Assembly: GCF_006439015.1 (NCBI RefSeq)
Contig: NZ_RCZG01000008.1
Span: forward strand, 62,001-126,000
Source: Mycolicibacterium hodleri
GTDB lineage: Bacteria; Actinomycetota; Actinomycetes; Mycobacteriales; Mycobacteriaceae
DNA length: 64,000 bases
Reading direction: 5' to 3'
Shown: positions 8,909 through 17,939 of the stretch, in pieces
Layout of the letters: each line of letters opens with the position of its first letter
Position numbering within the stretch: the stretch's first letter is position 1
Notes under the pieces: generated by a model
Seen by the model: the letters and a program-made list of their open reading frames with translations, nothing else
Told to the model about the DNA's origin: nothing
Database searches by the model: none
Position numbers and translations under genes: made by a program

Positions 8909-9539
8909 GTACCCATCCAAAGTTGCGATGCCAATTCGAGGCTGCTGGCGAACACATCGTGTCGCACCCGAAGGCGCCAGGGGAACGCCTGCTGAAGTCG
9001 TTCACAGTCACGAACAATGCCTCCGCGATTTGACGTCGGGGTATGGCGAGCGCGGGTGACGGCTCCTCGCAAGAGCCGGTCCGAACCAGCCGGGGAGCGC
9101 GACGGGATGGTCGGGCCCGCCTGACCTCTATCACCGCCGCGACGTGCGGGCCCCGACTGGGACGTTTCGAGAACTCGTACTCTGGCACAACCGGGGCACG
9201 CCCGCGGCGGGCGGGCGATGGCTTACTCGACTTCTCCCGGGATTCGTTCAATGCTGATGCTTCCCGACTTTGAAGTTGAAACTCAAAATACGCTGTCGCA
9301 CAACCACATCGACGCTTTTTAGCGATGATCGATCACGGCTAGCTGCGAGGCCGTGCCGCTCACTAAAACCCACCGCCACCGACGCCTCGCGTGCCGATCG
9401 GCTCCAAACGGCTGCGAAAGAGGAATCGTCGGTTTGACGTCACCGATCGACTTAGCGAGTAACTGTAGGTGCCATCAAGTTAACATCGCAAAAGGCGCCT
9501 GTGCCCGTGGTGTCGATCCTGTCGAATCAAGGGGGCAAC
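8909..9539. other. 630-base gap, no gene recognised
   Basis: No convincing coding region is seen on either strand between the TetR gene and the Crp paralogue. Short A/T-richer stretches near 9270-9330 may hold the promoter of the Crp-like gene. Confidence 0.45.
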
Positions 9540-10214
9540 GTGGACGACATCCTGGCGAGGGCGGGTCTCTTTGGGGGAGCAGAACCCAACGCAAAATCGG
9601 CCTCGATTCCACAGCTCCAGCACGTCGACTTTGCCCGCGGACGCACCGTGTACGCAGAGGGAGAGCCCGGAGATCGGCTTTACGTCATCGTCTCCGGAAA
9701 GGTGAAGATGGGCTTCCGCTTGCCCGACGGCAGGGAGAACCTGCTGACCATCATGGGCCCATCGGACATGTTCGGTGAGTTGTCGCTCTTCGATCCCGGC
9801 CCCCGGACGTCGAGCGCTACCGCCGTCACCGACGTTCATGCGGTATCGATGGATCGCGCGGCGCTGTGGGCGTGGATCGCCGATCGCCCCGAAATCGCCG
9901 AGCAGCTGTTGTGCTTGCTCGCCCGGCGGTTACGTCGCACCAACAACAAGCTCGCTGATCTGGTCTTCACCGACGTGCCCGGTCGGGTAGCCAAGCAGCT
10001 GCTGCAGTTTGCGCAACGCTTCGGCACCCAGGAGGGCGGCGTCGTTCGCGTGGACCATGGTCTCCGCCAGGAGGAGATCGCGCAACTAGTCGGCGCGTCG
10101 CGGGAGACCGTCAACAAAGCCCTCTGCGACTTCGCCGGCCGCGGATGGATTCACATCGGCGTCAAGAGCGTTTTGATTCTCGACCTCGAACGGCTCTCGC
10201 GCCGGGCACACTGA
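9540..10214 (+). CDS. Crp/Fnr-family cAMP receptor-like regulator, paralogue of mycobacterial Crp
   Basis: The 224-residue product has the same length and nearly the same sequence pattern as the main mycobacterial Crp (Rv3676), from memory of that protein. The start VDDILARAGLF, the cyclic-nucleotide domain with EGEPGDRLYVIVSGKVKMG, and the phosphate-binding cassette FGELSLFDPGPRTSSAT are followed by a winged helix (EEIAQLVGASRETVNKALCD). A GTG start at 9540 with GGGGG just upstream fits that length; an upstream in-frame extension to 9501 does not. Differences cluster in the linker (IPQLQHVDFA) and the extreme C-terminus (GVKSVLILDLERLSRRAH). Surrounding genes are accessory, so this is likely a second copy rather than the core regulator. 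Confidence 0.9.
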   Translation: MDDILARAGLFGGAEPNAKSASIPQLQHVDFARGRTVYAEGEPGDRLYVIVSGKVKMGFRLPDGRENLLTIMGPSDMFGELSLFDPGPRTSSATAVTDVHAVSMDRAALWAWIADRPEIAEQLLCLLARRLRRTNNKLADLVFTDVPGRVAKQLLQFAQRFGTQEGGVVRVDHGLRQEEIAQLVGASRETVNKALCDFAGRGWIHIGVKSVLILDLERLSRRAH

Positions 10215-10257
10215 TCCGATTCGCCCAATGTCGCTGCGGTGCAACACGCCACCGCGA

Positions 10258-11430
10258 TTAGACGCCGATTGCGTCGAACGAGTTGTGGTCTTGGATCGCA
10301 GTGGACAGCCGGTGCACGACTTTGAGGCTGACGTCGTCGGGCTGCATCTTGGGTTGGTAGAACGCCCGGCCGAGCGTGAATGCCCACACCGAGAATGGAT
10401 AGAACAGTTGCTGGCGGTATGCGAGCCAGGCCTGGTCGAAGTCGGGTGCCTTTCCGCCGGCAGCGGAGAGCTGTTCGAGGTAGGTGCGGAGTAACTGTTC
10501 TTCCCACTCTCGGCGATCCTGTGGTTCGCAGGCCGACGCGACAAGGTAGGCGAAGTCGCAGGCCCAGCCGCCCTGTTGGATGACCTGCCAGTCGGCCAAG
10601 CCCATCTTTCCGTCACGCGTGATGTAAACCTGCGCGATGTGGCAATCCCCGTGCAAAAGTGTAGCGGGCAAAGCAGATGTCGCCATCTCGAGGCAGCGTT
10701 GGGTACCCCGCCAGAGCCGGTCAGCCTGCCCGTGTAGTGCGGAGGGGATGACCGATTTGGATCGGTCCATCCCAACTTTGGCACGTGCCGACATATTGAT
10801 CAGCGAGCTGACATTGAGCAGGTGCTCGCGCGGAGTCTTGAGGGTGCGGATGACGTCGTGTTCCCAAAAGGCTCCATGCAGAGCGGCCAGGTTGCCCACC
10901 AGGTCAGTCATTTGTTCGCAGGTGACGGCGGTGGTCGCTGTCAGAAACTGTGCGCCCTTCGTTTCGGCGACGTCCTCCATCACCATGATGGATCGCCATG
11001 AGGCATCGTCGAAGCCACCCCAGTAGCCGGCTGGCGCCTCCATCTCGACGTGGGGGCGCAGGTTCATGAAGAACTGCGTCTCGCCGTCGAGCACCGCGCC
11101 GGCCCCCATCAGGATTCGTTGCGCGAAGTTGGTCGAGGTCTTAGTGAATAGCGCGGTTGGCAGACCGGCCTTGCGGCCCACGTCGTTGTACCGCACTCGA
11201 AGCGCGATTCGTGTGGTCGTGCCGACGCTGCCGCCGGGGCTATAGAACGACACGACTTCGGCTCCCGGATGGTCGCGACACAGGGCCTCGGTAAGCCACC
11301 TGGTGCTTAGCGCCAGTCCGTCTCGTGGCACATCGTTGGTCGTGTGCGCTATTGGGCGCGTGAACTTCTCGGCCAGGATGTGTCCAGCAACGGCCGACGC
11401 TCGGCCGGCCAGCCAGATTTTCGTACCCAT
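10258..11430 (-). CDS. Aminoglycoside-phosphotransferase/kinase-like (APH fold) protein
   Basis: This 390-residue protein has the APH/ECH kinase-like fold. A small lobe carries VSFYSPGGSVGTTTRIALRV, and a PTALFTKTS strand provides the possible ATP-binding Lys. A catalytic loop LLHGDCHIAQVYI is followed by the metal-binding LADWQ. The usual HGDxxxxN Asn is Gln here. Such proteins are common next to lipid and aromatic catabolic genes in mycobacteria and are not antibiotic-resistance enzymes by default; the phosphate acceptor is unknown. AGGAGGA seven bases before the ATG at 11430 fixes the start. It diverges from the DapB-fold dehydrogenase at 11720. Confidence 0.82.
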   Translation of the reverse strand: MGTKIWLAGRASAVAGHILAEKFTRPIAHTTNDVPRDGLALSTRWLTEALCRDHPGAEVVSFYSPGGSVGTTTRIALRVRYNDVGRKAGLPTALFTKTSTNFAQRILMGAGAVLDGETQFFMNLRPHVEMEAPAGYWGGFDDASWRSIMVMEDVAETKGAQFLTATTAVTCEQMTDLVGNLAALHGAFWEHDVIRTLKTPREHLLNVSSLINMSARAKVGMDRSKSVIPSALHGQADRLWRGTQRCLEMATSALPATLLHGDCHIAQVYITRDGKMGLADWQVIQQGGWACDFAYLVASACEPQDRREWEEQLLRTYLEQLSAAGGKAPDFDQAWLAYRQQLFYPFSVWAFTLGRAFYQPKMQPDDVSLKVVHRLSTAIQDHNSFDAIGV

Positions 11431-11719
11431 CGCGAATCCTCCTAGCCGCATAGGCGCCATCTCCTACGCTCCGACCGTTGCAGACAAGCTCGAGGTGCGT
11501 CGCCGAAGTACCCAATTCATAGTAGTGAATGGACAAGTATGTGGGACGCAGTTAATATGTGTTGTTGCCTGCCTCACACTGGTCGCGACGAATCGCATAG
11601 ATCACATCATGCCTCCGATGGGCGGTTGCGAGTCGGCACCTACGTCGGCTGCTGTCAGAACGGGGCTAGCCCAGCAACCACGAGCGGTTCTGTCCGCGAA
11701 CAGTGAGAGGAACACCGAC

Positions 11720-12835
11720 ATGCCCACCAAGGTGATTCAGTGGGGCACCGGCTACACCGGTGCGTTCGCGCTTCGCTACCTCTTGAACAACCCCGCCTAC
11801 GAGCTCGTCGGAGTCAAGTGCGTCACTGAGGCGAAAGTAGGTATGGACGCCGGACAACTCGCCGGGCTGGCACCCGTCGGTGTGAAGGCGACGCGAGACG
11901 GTGAAGCGCTGCTGGCGACCGATGCGGAAGTGGTGCTGTACATGCCGCGGGACGCGCTGGCCGATCCCAGCGTTCCTGGCTCGGCGTCTCGAGGTTGGTA
12001 CGACGAGCTCGTGACGATCCTCGAAGCCGGCAAAAACGTCATCACCCCGTTGTGTTCGGGCACCCACTACGGGCACCTGGCGGACCCCCAGGGCTTCCTC
12101 GCCGGTCTCGATCAGGCCTGTCAAAAAGGCGGCGTCAGTGTCGTGTTCTTTGGTTTCGACCCCGGGTTCCTCACCGATGTGTTGCCCCTGACGATGGCCA
12201 GCGCGGTCGGCGAGGTCACCCAGATTAGAACGTACGAGGTCCTGCTGTATGCCGAGTACACGGAGGCCGAAACACTGCGCCAGCTTGGGTTCGGTGTCGA
12301 CCCCCAGAATCTGCCCCCGGAGGGCATCGAATCACTACGCAATTTGTGGGGGGGCGTGCCCTACCTGGTCGCCGATGCGATCGGCATTGCCATCGACGAC
12401 ATCGGCGTCGAGGTCGACGTCGCTCTCGCACCTGACTCGTTCGTGACCCCTGGCGGGATGACGATCGACGCAGGCACGATTGCTGGTATCCGCTTCAGCA
12501 TTTCCGGCCTGGTCGGCGACGAACAGATTTTCGTGATAAATCACGTCACCAGAATGCGCGCCGACATCGGGTCCGACTGGCCCACCGTCGGCGAACACGG
12601 GGGGTACCGGGTCGAAATCGATTCTTACCCACCTTTCGTCGGAGAGTTCCCGATGGCGCTGCCCGGGGGGACTGGCAGCAGCTTCACCGATGCAATGGCG
12701 ATGACCGCAGCCCGTTGTGTGAACGCCATCGACGCCATCGTCGCCGCGACACCGGGCTACAAGACGTTCCTCGACCTCAAGCCGCTCGTCGGTCAGCACA
12801 CCATCCGACTCCGCGCCCCCGCTAGCGCCCGCTAA
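11720..12835 (+). CDS. NAD(P)H-dependent DapB-fold amine dehydrogenase-like protein, second copy
   Basis: The 371-residue product is a close paralogue of the protein at 6321-7430. It has the same VIQWGTGYTGAFALRYL Rossmann start, LLATDAEVVLYMPRDAL, FFGFDPGFLTDVLPL, EVLLYAEYTEAETL and the C-terminal GYKTFLDLKPLVGQHTI. A GAGAGG precedes the ATG at 11720. The reading frame stays open far upstream (to 11303) but that extension lacks homology. Two divergent copies suggest related substrates or a recent duplication. Confidence 0.87.
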   Translation: MPTKVIQWGTGYTGAFALRYLLNNPAYELVGVKCVTEAKVGMDAGQLAGLAPVGVKATRDGEALLATDAEVVLYMPRDALADPSVPGSASRGWYDELVTILEAGKNVITPLCSGTHYGHLADPQGFLAGLDQACQKGGVSVVFFGFDPGFLTDVLPLTMASAVGEVTQIRTYEVLLYAEYTEAETLRQLGFGVDPQNLPPEGIESLRNLWGGVPYLVADAIGIAIDDIGVEVDVALAPDSFVTPGGMTIDAGTIAGIRFSISGLVGDEQIFVINHVTRMRADIGSDWPTVGEHGGYRVEIDSYPPFVGEFPMALPGGTGSSFTDAMAMTAARCVNAIDAIVAATPGYKTFLDLKPLVGQHTIRLRAPASAR

Positions 12836-13453
12836 TTCTTCATGGGAAGCGGGGAACGACGATGATGAATGCCACCGGCGATGCCCGTTCGCTCGTTGAA
12901 CGCTGGTCAGCGGCGGGGGGTAGAGACTTTCCGCGAGCAATCGCGGCGTCCTGCCCCGATGCCGCCGCTCTCGTTGCCGGAAGTCCCACTCTCCCAGAAA
13001 GATTCGCGGGTCGAGGCCCATTACTGACGCGTGCGCTGCGTCTCCTCGTCGAAGTGTTGGCTTCCCGGCAGACCGGTCGCGGACGGCGGGTCGATATTGG
13101 TGATCGACGGACAGCGCGTGCTAGGGGTGATGACCGGAGACGTGGTGGCCAAAAACAGCGCCTTCATGACAACGCCTGCGATCAGCAATTGACCGTGGGC
13201 GACGGACGATCACGAATTCTCCGATTCGCCGACCGCATGCTGATTACGGGCGCTGTCGTCGAGGACCCACTCGAGCAGCCCAGGCTGGCCCCACACGGAG
13301 CGGAGGGGACCAATTGCACGCCGACTGTTGCCCATCGTGACAGTCGATCCACTCGCAACGGTCCACGGGGCAGGGCAGATCAGACACCACGCCAGGCCCT
13401 TCGAAGAAGGCATCGATGCGATCACCGACACCCAAGACCGAGGAGAATCGACA
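12836..13453. other. Gap of about 620 bases, no supported gene
   Basis: One frame stays open from 12862 to 13461 but shows biased, Arg-rich composition and no domain. A second frame around 13028-13190 gives a short plausible protein end (SILVIDGQRVLGVMTGD, stop after AFMTTPAISN) that I cannot place in a family. The region is probably decayed sequence. Confidence 0.45.
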
Positions 13454-13654
13454 ATGCATGACCCGCATCCGGGTTTCGGGAGCGGTGACACCGCCTCATT
13501 GACCAAGAACTCGTTTTCCGAAGGGCCCGCGCTGGGAGCGCTGAACCACTGTGGCGCCGTCGCCCGCCGCGGCCGGGTGTCCCACGCAGTCTGCGCAGGC
13601 AAGAAAGACCGATCCAGGGATGCGATCAGACAAACACAGAGGGTAATCGCATGA
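13454..13654 (+). CDS. Possible small protein coupled to the downstream flavoprotein
   Basis: A 66-residue reading frame begins at an ATG preceded by a strong GAGGAG. It ends in a TGA that overlaps the next start as ATGA at 13651-13654. The product (MHDPHPGFGSGDTASLTKNS, then a basic tail) matches nothing I recognise. The ribosome binding site and the coupled stop argue that it is translated, perhaps only to couple translation of the flavoprotein. The composition could equally be chance. Confidence 0.35.
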   Translation: MHDPHPGFGSGDTASLTKNSFSEGPALGALNHCGAVARRGRVSHAVCAGKKDRSRDAIRQTQRVIA

Positions 13655-15225
13655 TCGCCGACTTCGACTACGTCGTTATCGGGGGAGGCCACAACGGCCT
13701 CAGTGCCGCCTGCACGCTGTCGGATGCGGGACATTCGGTGGTCGTTCTGGAACAGCGCCCCCATCTGGGCGGCCTCGCCAACAGCGGACCCTTCGTCGAC
13801 GCCGCACCCCACCACATCCTCAGCACCGGCGCAATGGACGACATGTTCATGTCCTGCACGTCGATCATCTCCGACCTCGCGCTACACCGCTACGGCTACT
13901 CAGGCACGCCGCTCGAAGCCCCGTACGGGTGGATCGGAGAGGACGGCGCCACGCTGTTGCTGTTCCAGGATCTCGACCGAACCCTGGCGGAGGTTCGGCG
14001 CTACTCCGCCAAGGATGCCCGCGCCTACGCCGACCTCCAGCCAGCACTGTCGTGGATCTTCGAAGCGCTGACTACGGTCATGCCACACCACCCCGCGCAC
14101 CTACCGAAGAAGGAACTCGGCAAGCTCCTCCTCAAACTGGCGCCGAGCCGGTCGGTACGCCGCCGCGTCGGTCAGGTCATGTCCTCTAACCTCGTCGATC
14201 TCATGGCCGACACGTTCGAGAGCGATCAGATGCGCTCACTGGGCACCTACTGGGGCAGCATGATCGGCCCCATCGACCATGATGGTGGCGGCTTCTACAG
14301 CGTGGGCCTCGCTGCGGTCCACCGCAAACCGGGCGTGATCCGCCCGCACGGAGGCATGGGCGGCATCATGAAGGCAATGGCCGACTACGCCATCGACCGC
14401 GACGCCGAGATCCGCACGGAAGCGCCCGTCGAGCGGGTGCTGGTGTCCGGCAACCGTGCAACCGGCGTGCGACTTGCCGACGGCTCTGAAATCAACGCGC
14501 GCCGTGCTGTTCTCGCTGCACTGCCCCCGCAGACCGCCTACGGTTCCCTGCTCGAAGCTGGCGTACTGGATTCCGCGACGCGGGCCAAGGTTGCCATGTT
14601 GCCGGCCAGCGGCAACAACTCGGCCACCTTCAAGATCGACGTCGCACTGTCAGGCAGCGTCGGCTACACTTTGGGCGCGCAAAAGCGCCGCCAAATCGAC
14701 GATTTCGACATCCGCAAGACCGCACTGATGACGGGAACCTTCGACAACCAGCTCCGCCAGCTTCAGCTAATCCGAGTCGGCGACTCCCTGCCGAACCCGC
14801 CGGTGTACATGGCCGTCCTGACATCCAACGACGCGAGCCTCGCTCCCGATGGGCAAGACGTCGTCTATCTCGCCTCGAACGTCCCGGCGCAGCCACGGGA
14901 TGGCTGGGACAAGGCCAAGGCCTGGTTCTCCGAGGCGATCATGGGTTCCGTCGGCGTGCACCTGGAGGGATTCGAGACCGAGATCGGGCGGATCGAGACC
15001 AGCCCTGCTGACTTTGGCGAACAGTTCGCGACGCCCAATGGCTCCTACTTCCACGTCGACATGACACCTCTGCGCCTTGCGATGAACCGCCCGGCGTCCG
15101 GTCTGGGCGGCTACCGATCACCCGTCGATGGGTACTACCTTGCCGCCGCCGGGTCACACCCGGGCGGAGGCGTCAGCGGGTGGCCTGGCCGGCTCGCGGC
15201 CCAGACGGCACTCGGCGAGGGTTAG
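13651..15225 (+). CDS. FAD-dependent oxidoreductase of the phytoene desaturase/PYROXD2 type
   Basis: The 524-residue protein opens with an ADP-binding fold, DYVVIGGGHNGLSAACTLSD, followed by VVVLEQRPHLGG. It ends with the second FAD signature YYLAAAGSHPGGGVSGWPGR. The middle region contains the HGGMGGIMKAMADYA segment typical of carotenoid-desaturase-like flavoproteins. No membrane helix is evident. AGAGGG lies before the ATG, which overlaps a small upstream reading frame. The likely chemistry is FAD-dependent dehydrogenation or isomerisation of a lipid or isoprenoid-like substrate, but the family is functionally diverse. Confidence 0.87.
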   Translation: MIADFDYVVIGGGHNGLSAACTLSDAGHSVVVLEQRPHLGGLANSGPFVDAAPHHILSTGAMDDMFMSCTSIISDLALHRYGYSGTPLEAPYGWIGEDGATLLLFQDLDRTLAEVRRYSAKDARAYADLQPALSWIFEALTTVMPHHPAHLPKKELGKLLLKLAPSRSVRRRVGQVMSSNLVDLMADTFESDQMRSLGTYWGSMIGPIDHDGGGFYSVGLAAVHRKPGVIRPHGGMGGIMKAMADYAIDRDAEIRTEAPVERVLVSGNRATGVRLADGSEINARRAVLAALPPQTAYGSLLEAGVLDSATRAKVAMLPASGNNSATFKIDVALSGSVGYTLGAQKRRQIDDFDIRKTALMTGTFDNQLRQLQLIRVGDSLPNPPVYMAVLTSNDASLAPDGQDVVYLASNVPAQPRDGWDKAKAWFSEAIMGSVGVHLEGFETEIGRIETSPADFGEQFATPNGSYFHVDMTPLRLAMNRPASGLGGYRSPVDGYYLAAAGSHPGGGVSGWPGRLAAQTALGEG

Positions 15226-15344
15226 CGCTCTGATGACGATGAACACGCGCCACCCACATGTCAGCGGCGGTCGATCGGTCGGTCGCATTACCGAGGCAGG
15301 TGGTTTCGCCAAGGACACCACAAGAACTGGCCATCGATCGAGAG

Positions 15345-15959
15345 ATGAGCAATTCGCCCTCTGCCCCAACAGCTTTGCATCTGCAGATTTGTCTGGACGT
15401 CGGGGGAATGTGGTTGTCACATAAGCCGAAGTGGGAACGCCCGAACGGCGAACCGGGGATCGAGGTCTTCGGTGGGGCTGACGGCGATGCGGAGCAGTCC
15501 TCCGCAGGCGAGAGATTGGCAGAGACGCCGGACACGTTCAGGGAGACCGAGCGTGCAGATCGACGCCGCAACGCACCGGCCGAGCTGACGCCAGACGAGG
15601 TCCTTCGGAACTTACCGGCGCTCGTGGTGCTGGAACGAATCCCGGTCCCCGTCGTCGCCATCGACCACCACGGCCATATTCTGTTCGTCAATCTTGCGTT
15701 TGCCACGATGCTCGGCCGTACCCGGGCGGCGCTGCGGAGGCTGAGCGTGTGGCACATCTTGCAAGCCCCCTCCGCAGGTGCTGTTTCGGCACTGGAACTC
15801 ATTCACATCCACGCTGAAACACTCGTCGAGTTGCAACACGCCGACGGATGGATCGTTCGGGCAGTGATGAGCAGATCAGCACTGCAGCGCAAAAGCGACA
15901 CCGTCGCGCTCGTCGCTTTTCACGACCTCACCGAACAGCTGTGGGCAGGGAAGACATAG
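15345..15959 (+). CDS. PAS-domain protein
   Basis: The 204-residue product has a single C-terminal PAS domain at about residues 90-200. The core reads VLERIPVPVVAIDHHGHILF, VNLAFATMLGRTRAALR, then LVAFHDLTEQL. No histidine kinase, GGDEF or DNA-binding domain follows, so it is a stand-alone sensor or an orphan input domain. The first 80 residues are low in recognisable structure. The ATG at 15345 (MSNSPSAPT) is the chosen start; the frame is open to 15258. Signal, cofactor and partner are unknown. It is tail-to-tail with the TetR gene at 16029. Confidence 0.72.
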   Translation: MSNSPSAPTALHLQICLDVGGMWLSHKPKWERPNGEPGIEVFGGADGDAEQSSAGERLAETPDTFRETERADRRRNAPAELTPDEVLRNLPALVVLERIPVPVVAIDHHGHILFVNLAFATMLGRTRAALRRLSVWHILQAPSAGAVSALELIHIHAETLVELQHADGWIVRAVMSRSALQRKSDTVALVAFHDLTEQLWAGKT

Positions 15960-16028
15960 GCGGTCGATACCGGGCGGCGGGGCATTGGGATCAGTTGGCG
16001 CGACGCCCTGAAACGGCGGGACCTCCGG

Positions 16029-16667
16029 CTACGAACTGGGGCGGTGGGTTAGTCCGTGCAAGATCATGGCGGTGAGTTCGCGCAATATCCGTTCGCGTCC
16101 GGGCCGGCGATGGTCGGGATCGATCAGCCAGTCGTCCAGTAGAACCAGGGACATTGCCATGCCCAGTCCGGCTGCCACCGACAGCGGCGGATCGAGTCCG
16201 CCGAAATGCAATGCGGCATCTTCGCCTTCGAGAACTTCGCTCATCTGGGTCAGTGCACGGGCGAAATCCTGCTGCACGAGACGGGACAGCCTCGCCATCG
16301 CACTGTTGTCCCCACTCATGCTGGCCGCGGTGCAGTCTTGCAGCATTCGCCGGTTCTGCGACAGTAGCCGGATGAAGCCGTCGATGAAGGTCTTGATGAG
16401 CTTCTCGATATCGCCACCGCGAGGGATGCTCCGCCATGACGCGATGTAGTCGCCGATGAACGCCCGGAACGGCTCGATGGTCGCCACCTCGAACAGTTCG
16501 GGCTTAGTGCCAAACCGGTCGAAAACGACGGTCTCGGCGACACCGGCGGTGTTGGCGATCTGCTTAGTCGTGGTAGCCGCGTAGCCCTGCTCACGGAACA
16601 ACTGCTGTGCGGCACCGAGAACCAGTTCGCGGACCTCAGCCGTCGTGCGACGCGTGCTCGAGGTCAT
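16029..16667 (-). CDS. TetR-family transcriptional regulator
   Basis: This is a 212-residue regulator. Its DNA-binding domain reads TTAEVRELVLGAAQQLFREQ, GYAATTTKQIANTAGVAETV, VFDRFGTKPELFEVA. It resembles the partial TetR at the left edge of the window, including the phrase GYAATTT and the following ERFIG/EWIAS-type segment. The start at 16667 gives a normal short arm (TSSTRRTT); an upstream frame to 16739 is not supported. It diverges from the membrane protein gene at 16922, its most likely target. Confidence 0.87.
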   Translation of the reverse strand: MTSSTRRTTAEVRELVLGAAQQLFREQGYAATTTKQIANTAGVAETVVFDRFGTKPELFEVATIEPFRAFIGDYIASWRSIPRGGDIEKLIKTFIDGFIRLLSQNRRMLQDCTAASMSGDNSAMARLSRLVQQDFARALTQMSEVLEGEDAALHFGGLDPPLSVAAGLGMAMSLVLLDDWLIDPDHRRPGRERILRELTAMILHGLTHRPSS

Positions 16668-16921
16668 GGAACCCAACCTTAGCGACCTGTGGGTCGTGCG
16701 GGCGCGGCGAGCAAGCGTAACCAGCGACACTAGTTCCACTGGCTAGTGGCGCTAGCCACATTGCGCCCGGACTGTTAGACTCCGCACTGGAGCGAAAAGC
16801 ACGGGCCCGCAACACGGACGCACTGCAGCAGTGACGTTCAGACCGCGAGGCCAAAGCCGCTGGTCGGATCCGAAGGTGACAACACGACAGGCTCGACCAC
16901 GGTCGGGCCGGGAAGACGTAG

Positions 16922-17749
16922 GTGTCGACGATGAATTTCGTGAACCCAATGCTGAATGTGGCGACGTCGCAGGCGGTGCAGGTTGGCGGCGAAATCCTCT
17001 TTGGAGCGGTGGCGTTGATTGCGCTCGGCTACTGCATCAGGGTCGCCCGGCGTCAACGCAAGTTATGGCCGCTGTATCTATATGCCGGGTCCGCGTTGAA
17101 CTTTCTTTACGAACCGTTCAACAACCTATTGGGGCACTGCGCCTATCCGGTGATTGGGCAGCACACTCTCATCACCGTGTTCGACCAGCACATCCCGATC
17201 TATATCGGCTTGGTCTACATCTTCTACTTCTCGCTACCCGTCCCGTTGCTGGTGCAGCGATGGGAAGCCGGCATCACCAAACGCCAGTTCTGGAAGGACT
17301 ACATCGTTCTGGCGGTGCTGGTCGCGGCGTTCGAACCGATGTTCATCAAATTCGGCTGGTGGCTCTATCACGGTGGGAACCAGGCGCTGGCGTTCACAGG
17401 TTTTCCAATGTGGTGGTGGTTCGCCAACCCGATGTGCGTCTTCGCCGTGGCGGCCATGGTGTTCCTGCTGCGCCGTTACGTATTCACCAGTAACCGCCAG
17501 GCCGTGTTGATCGTGCCGCTGGTCCCGCTGACCTTGTTTGCGAGCCACGCATCAGCAGCAACCCCGGTGTTCGTGGCGATCAACCAGACCACTGGCGACG
17601 GCTGGACCACGGCAGCGTCCATCGTCACCATCGGGATCTCCCTGCTGTACGTGTGGATCATCTCGAAGGCCGTGATCAGCACGGCCCGGCCCACGCCGGA
17701 GCCGACCGACGTCACGGAACACTCCGGACGTGTGCACTCAATGACGTGA
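16922..17749 (+). CDS. Polytopic membrane protein of unknown function
   Basis: The 275-residue product has about seven hydrophobic segments and several notable motifs: LYEPFNNLLGHCAYP, HIPIYIGLVYIFYF, AAFEPMFIKFGWWLYHG and ALAFTGFPMWWWFANP. It is homologous to the broken gene at 36912-37320. The many aromatic and acidic residues near membrane ends could line a substrate pocket. The first possible start is GTG 16922; ATG 16931 has a better spaced AGGTG. It diverges from a TetR gene and is followed by a strong hairpin. I do not recognise the family's function. Confidence 0.75.
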   Translation: MSTMNFVNPMLNVATSQAVQVGGEILFGAVALIALGYCIRVARRQRKLWPLYLYAGSALNFLYEPFNNLLGHCAYPVIGQHTLITVFDQHIPIYIGLVYIFYFSLPVPLLVQRWEAGITKRQFWKDYIVLAVLVAAFEPMFIKFGWWLYHGGNQALAFTGFPMWWWFANPMCVFAVAAMVFLLRRYVFTSNRQAVLIVPLVPLTLFASHASAATPVFVAINQTTGDGWTTAASIVTIGISLLYVWIISKAVISTARPTPEPTDVTEHSGRVHSMT

Positions 17750-17768
17750 ACGGTGGCACGCTAACGCG

Positions 17769-17796
17769 ATGGGTCGCGCCTCGCCGCGCGACCCAT
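17769..17796 (+). terminator. Hairpin after the membrane protein gene
   Basis: A perfect 11-bp stem, ATGGGTCGCGC (17769-17779) pairing with GCGCGACCCAT (17786-17796), encloses a 6-base loop. It lies 20 bases after the stop at 17749. There is no T tract, as is common for actinobacterial terminators. Confidence 0.6.
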
Positions 17797-17939
17797 AGCG
17801 GGGCGCACTAGTCCGCAATCTCTCCGTTCAGTCGCCCAAGATTTCCCCACCGCAAAAACCGGACGGGGGCAACTTCATCGAGCTCTTGAGGTGTACCGGT
17901 CCGCGAGTGGGCTCGAGATTATCCAAGAGGAGTCTGTCA

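Noticed and set aside
11303..11719. Upstream in-frame extension of the DapB-fold dehydrogenase at 11720
   Set aside because: No homology to its paralogue, and it overlaps the divergent APH-fold gene; ATG 11720 has a good ribosome binding site.
13028..13190. A possible short protein end containing SILVIDGQRVLGVMTGD
   Set aside because: It has no start, no recognised family and is too short to support a gene call.
12862..13461. A long open frame after the second DapB-fold dehydrogenase
   Set aside because: Arg-rich composition, no domain and no supporting ribosome binding site; it looks like an open frame from high GC content.
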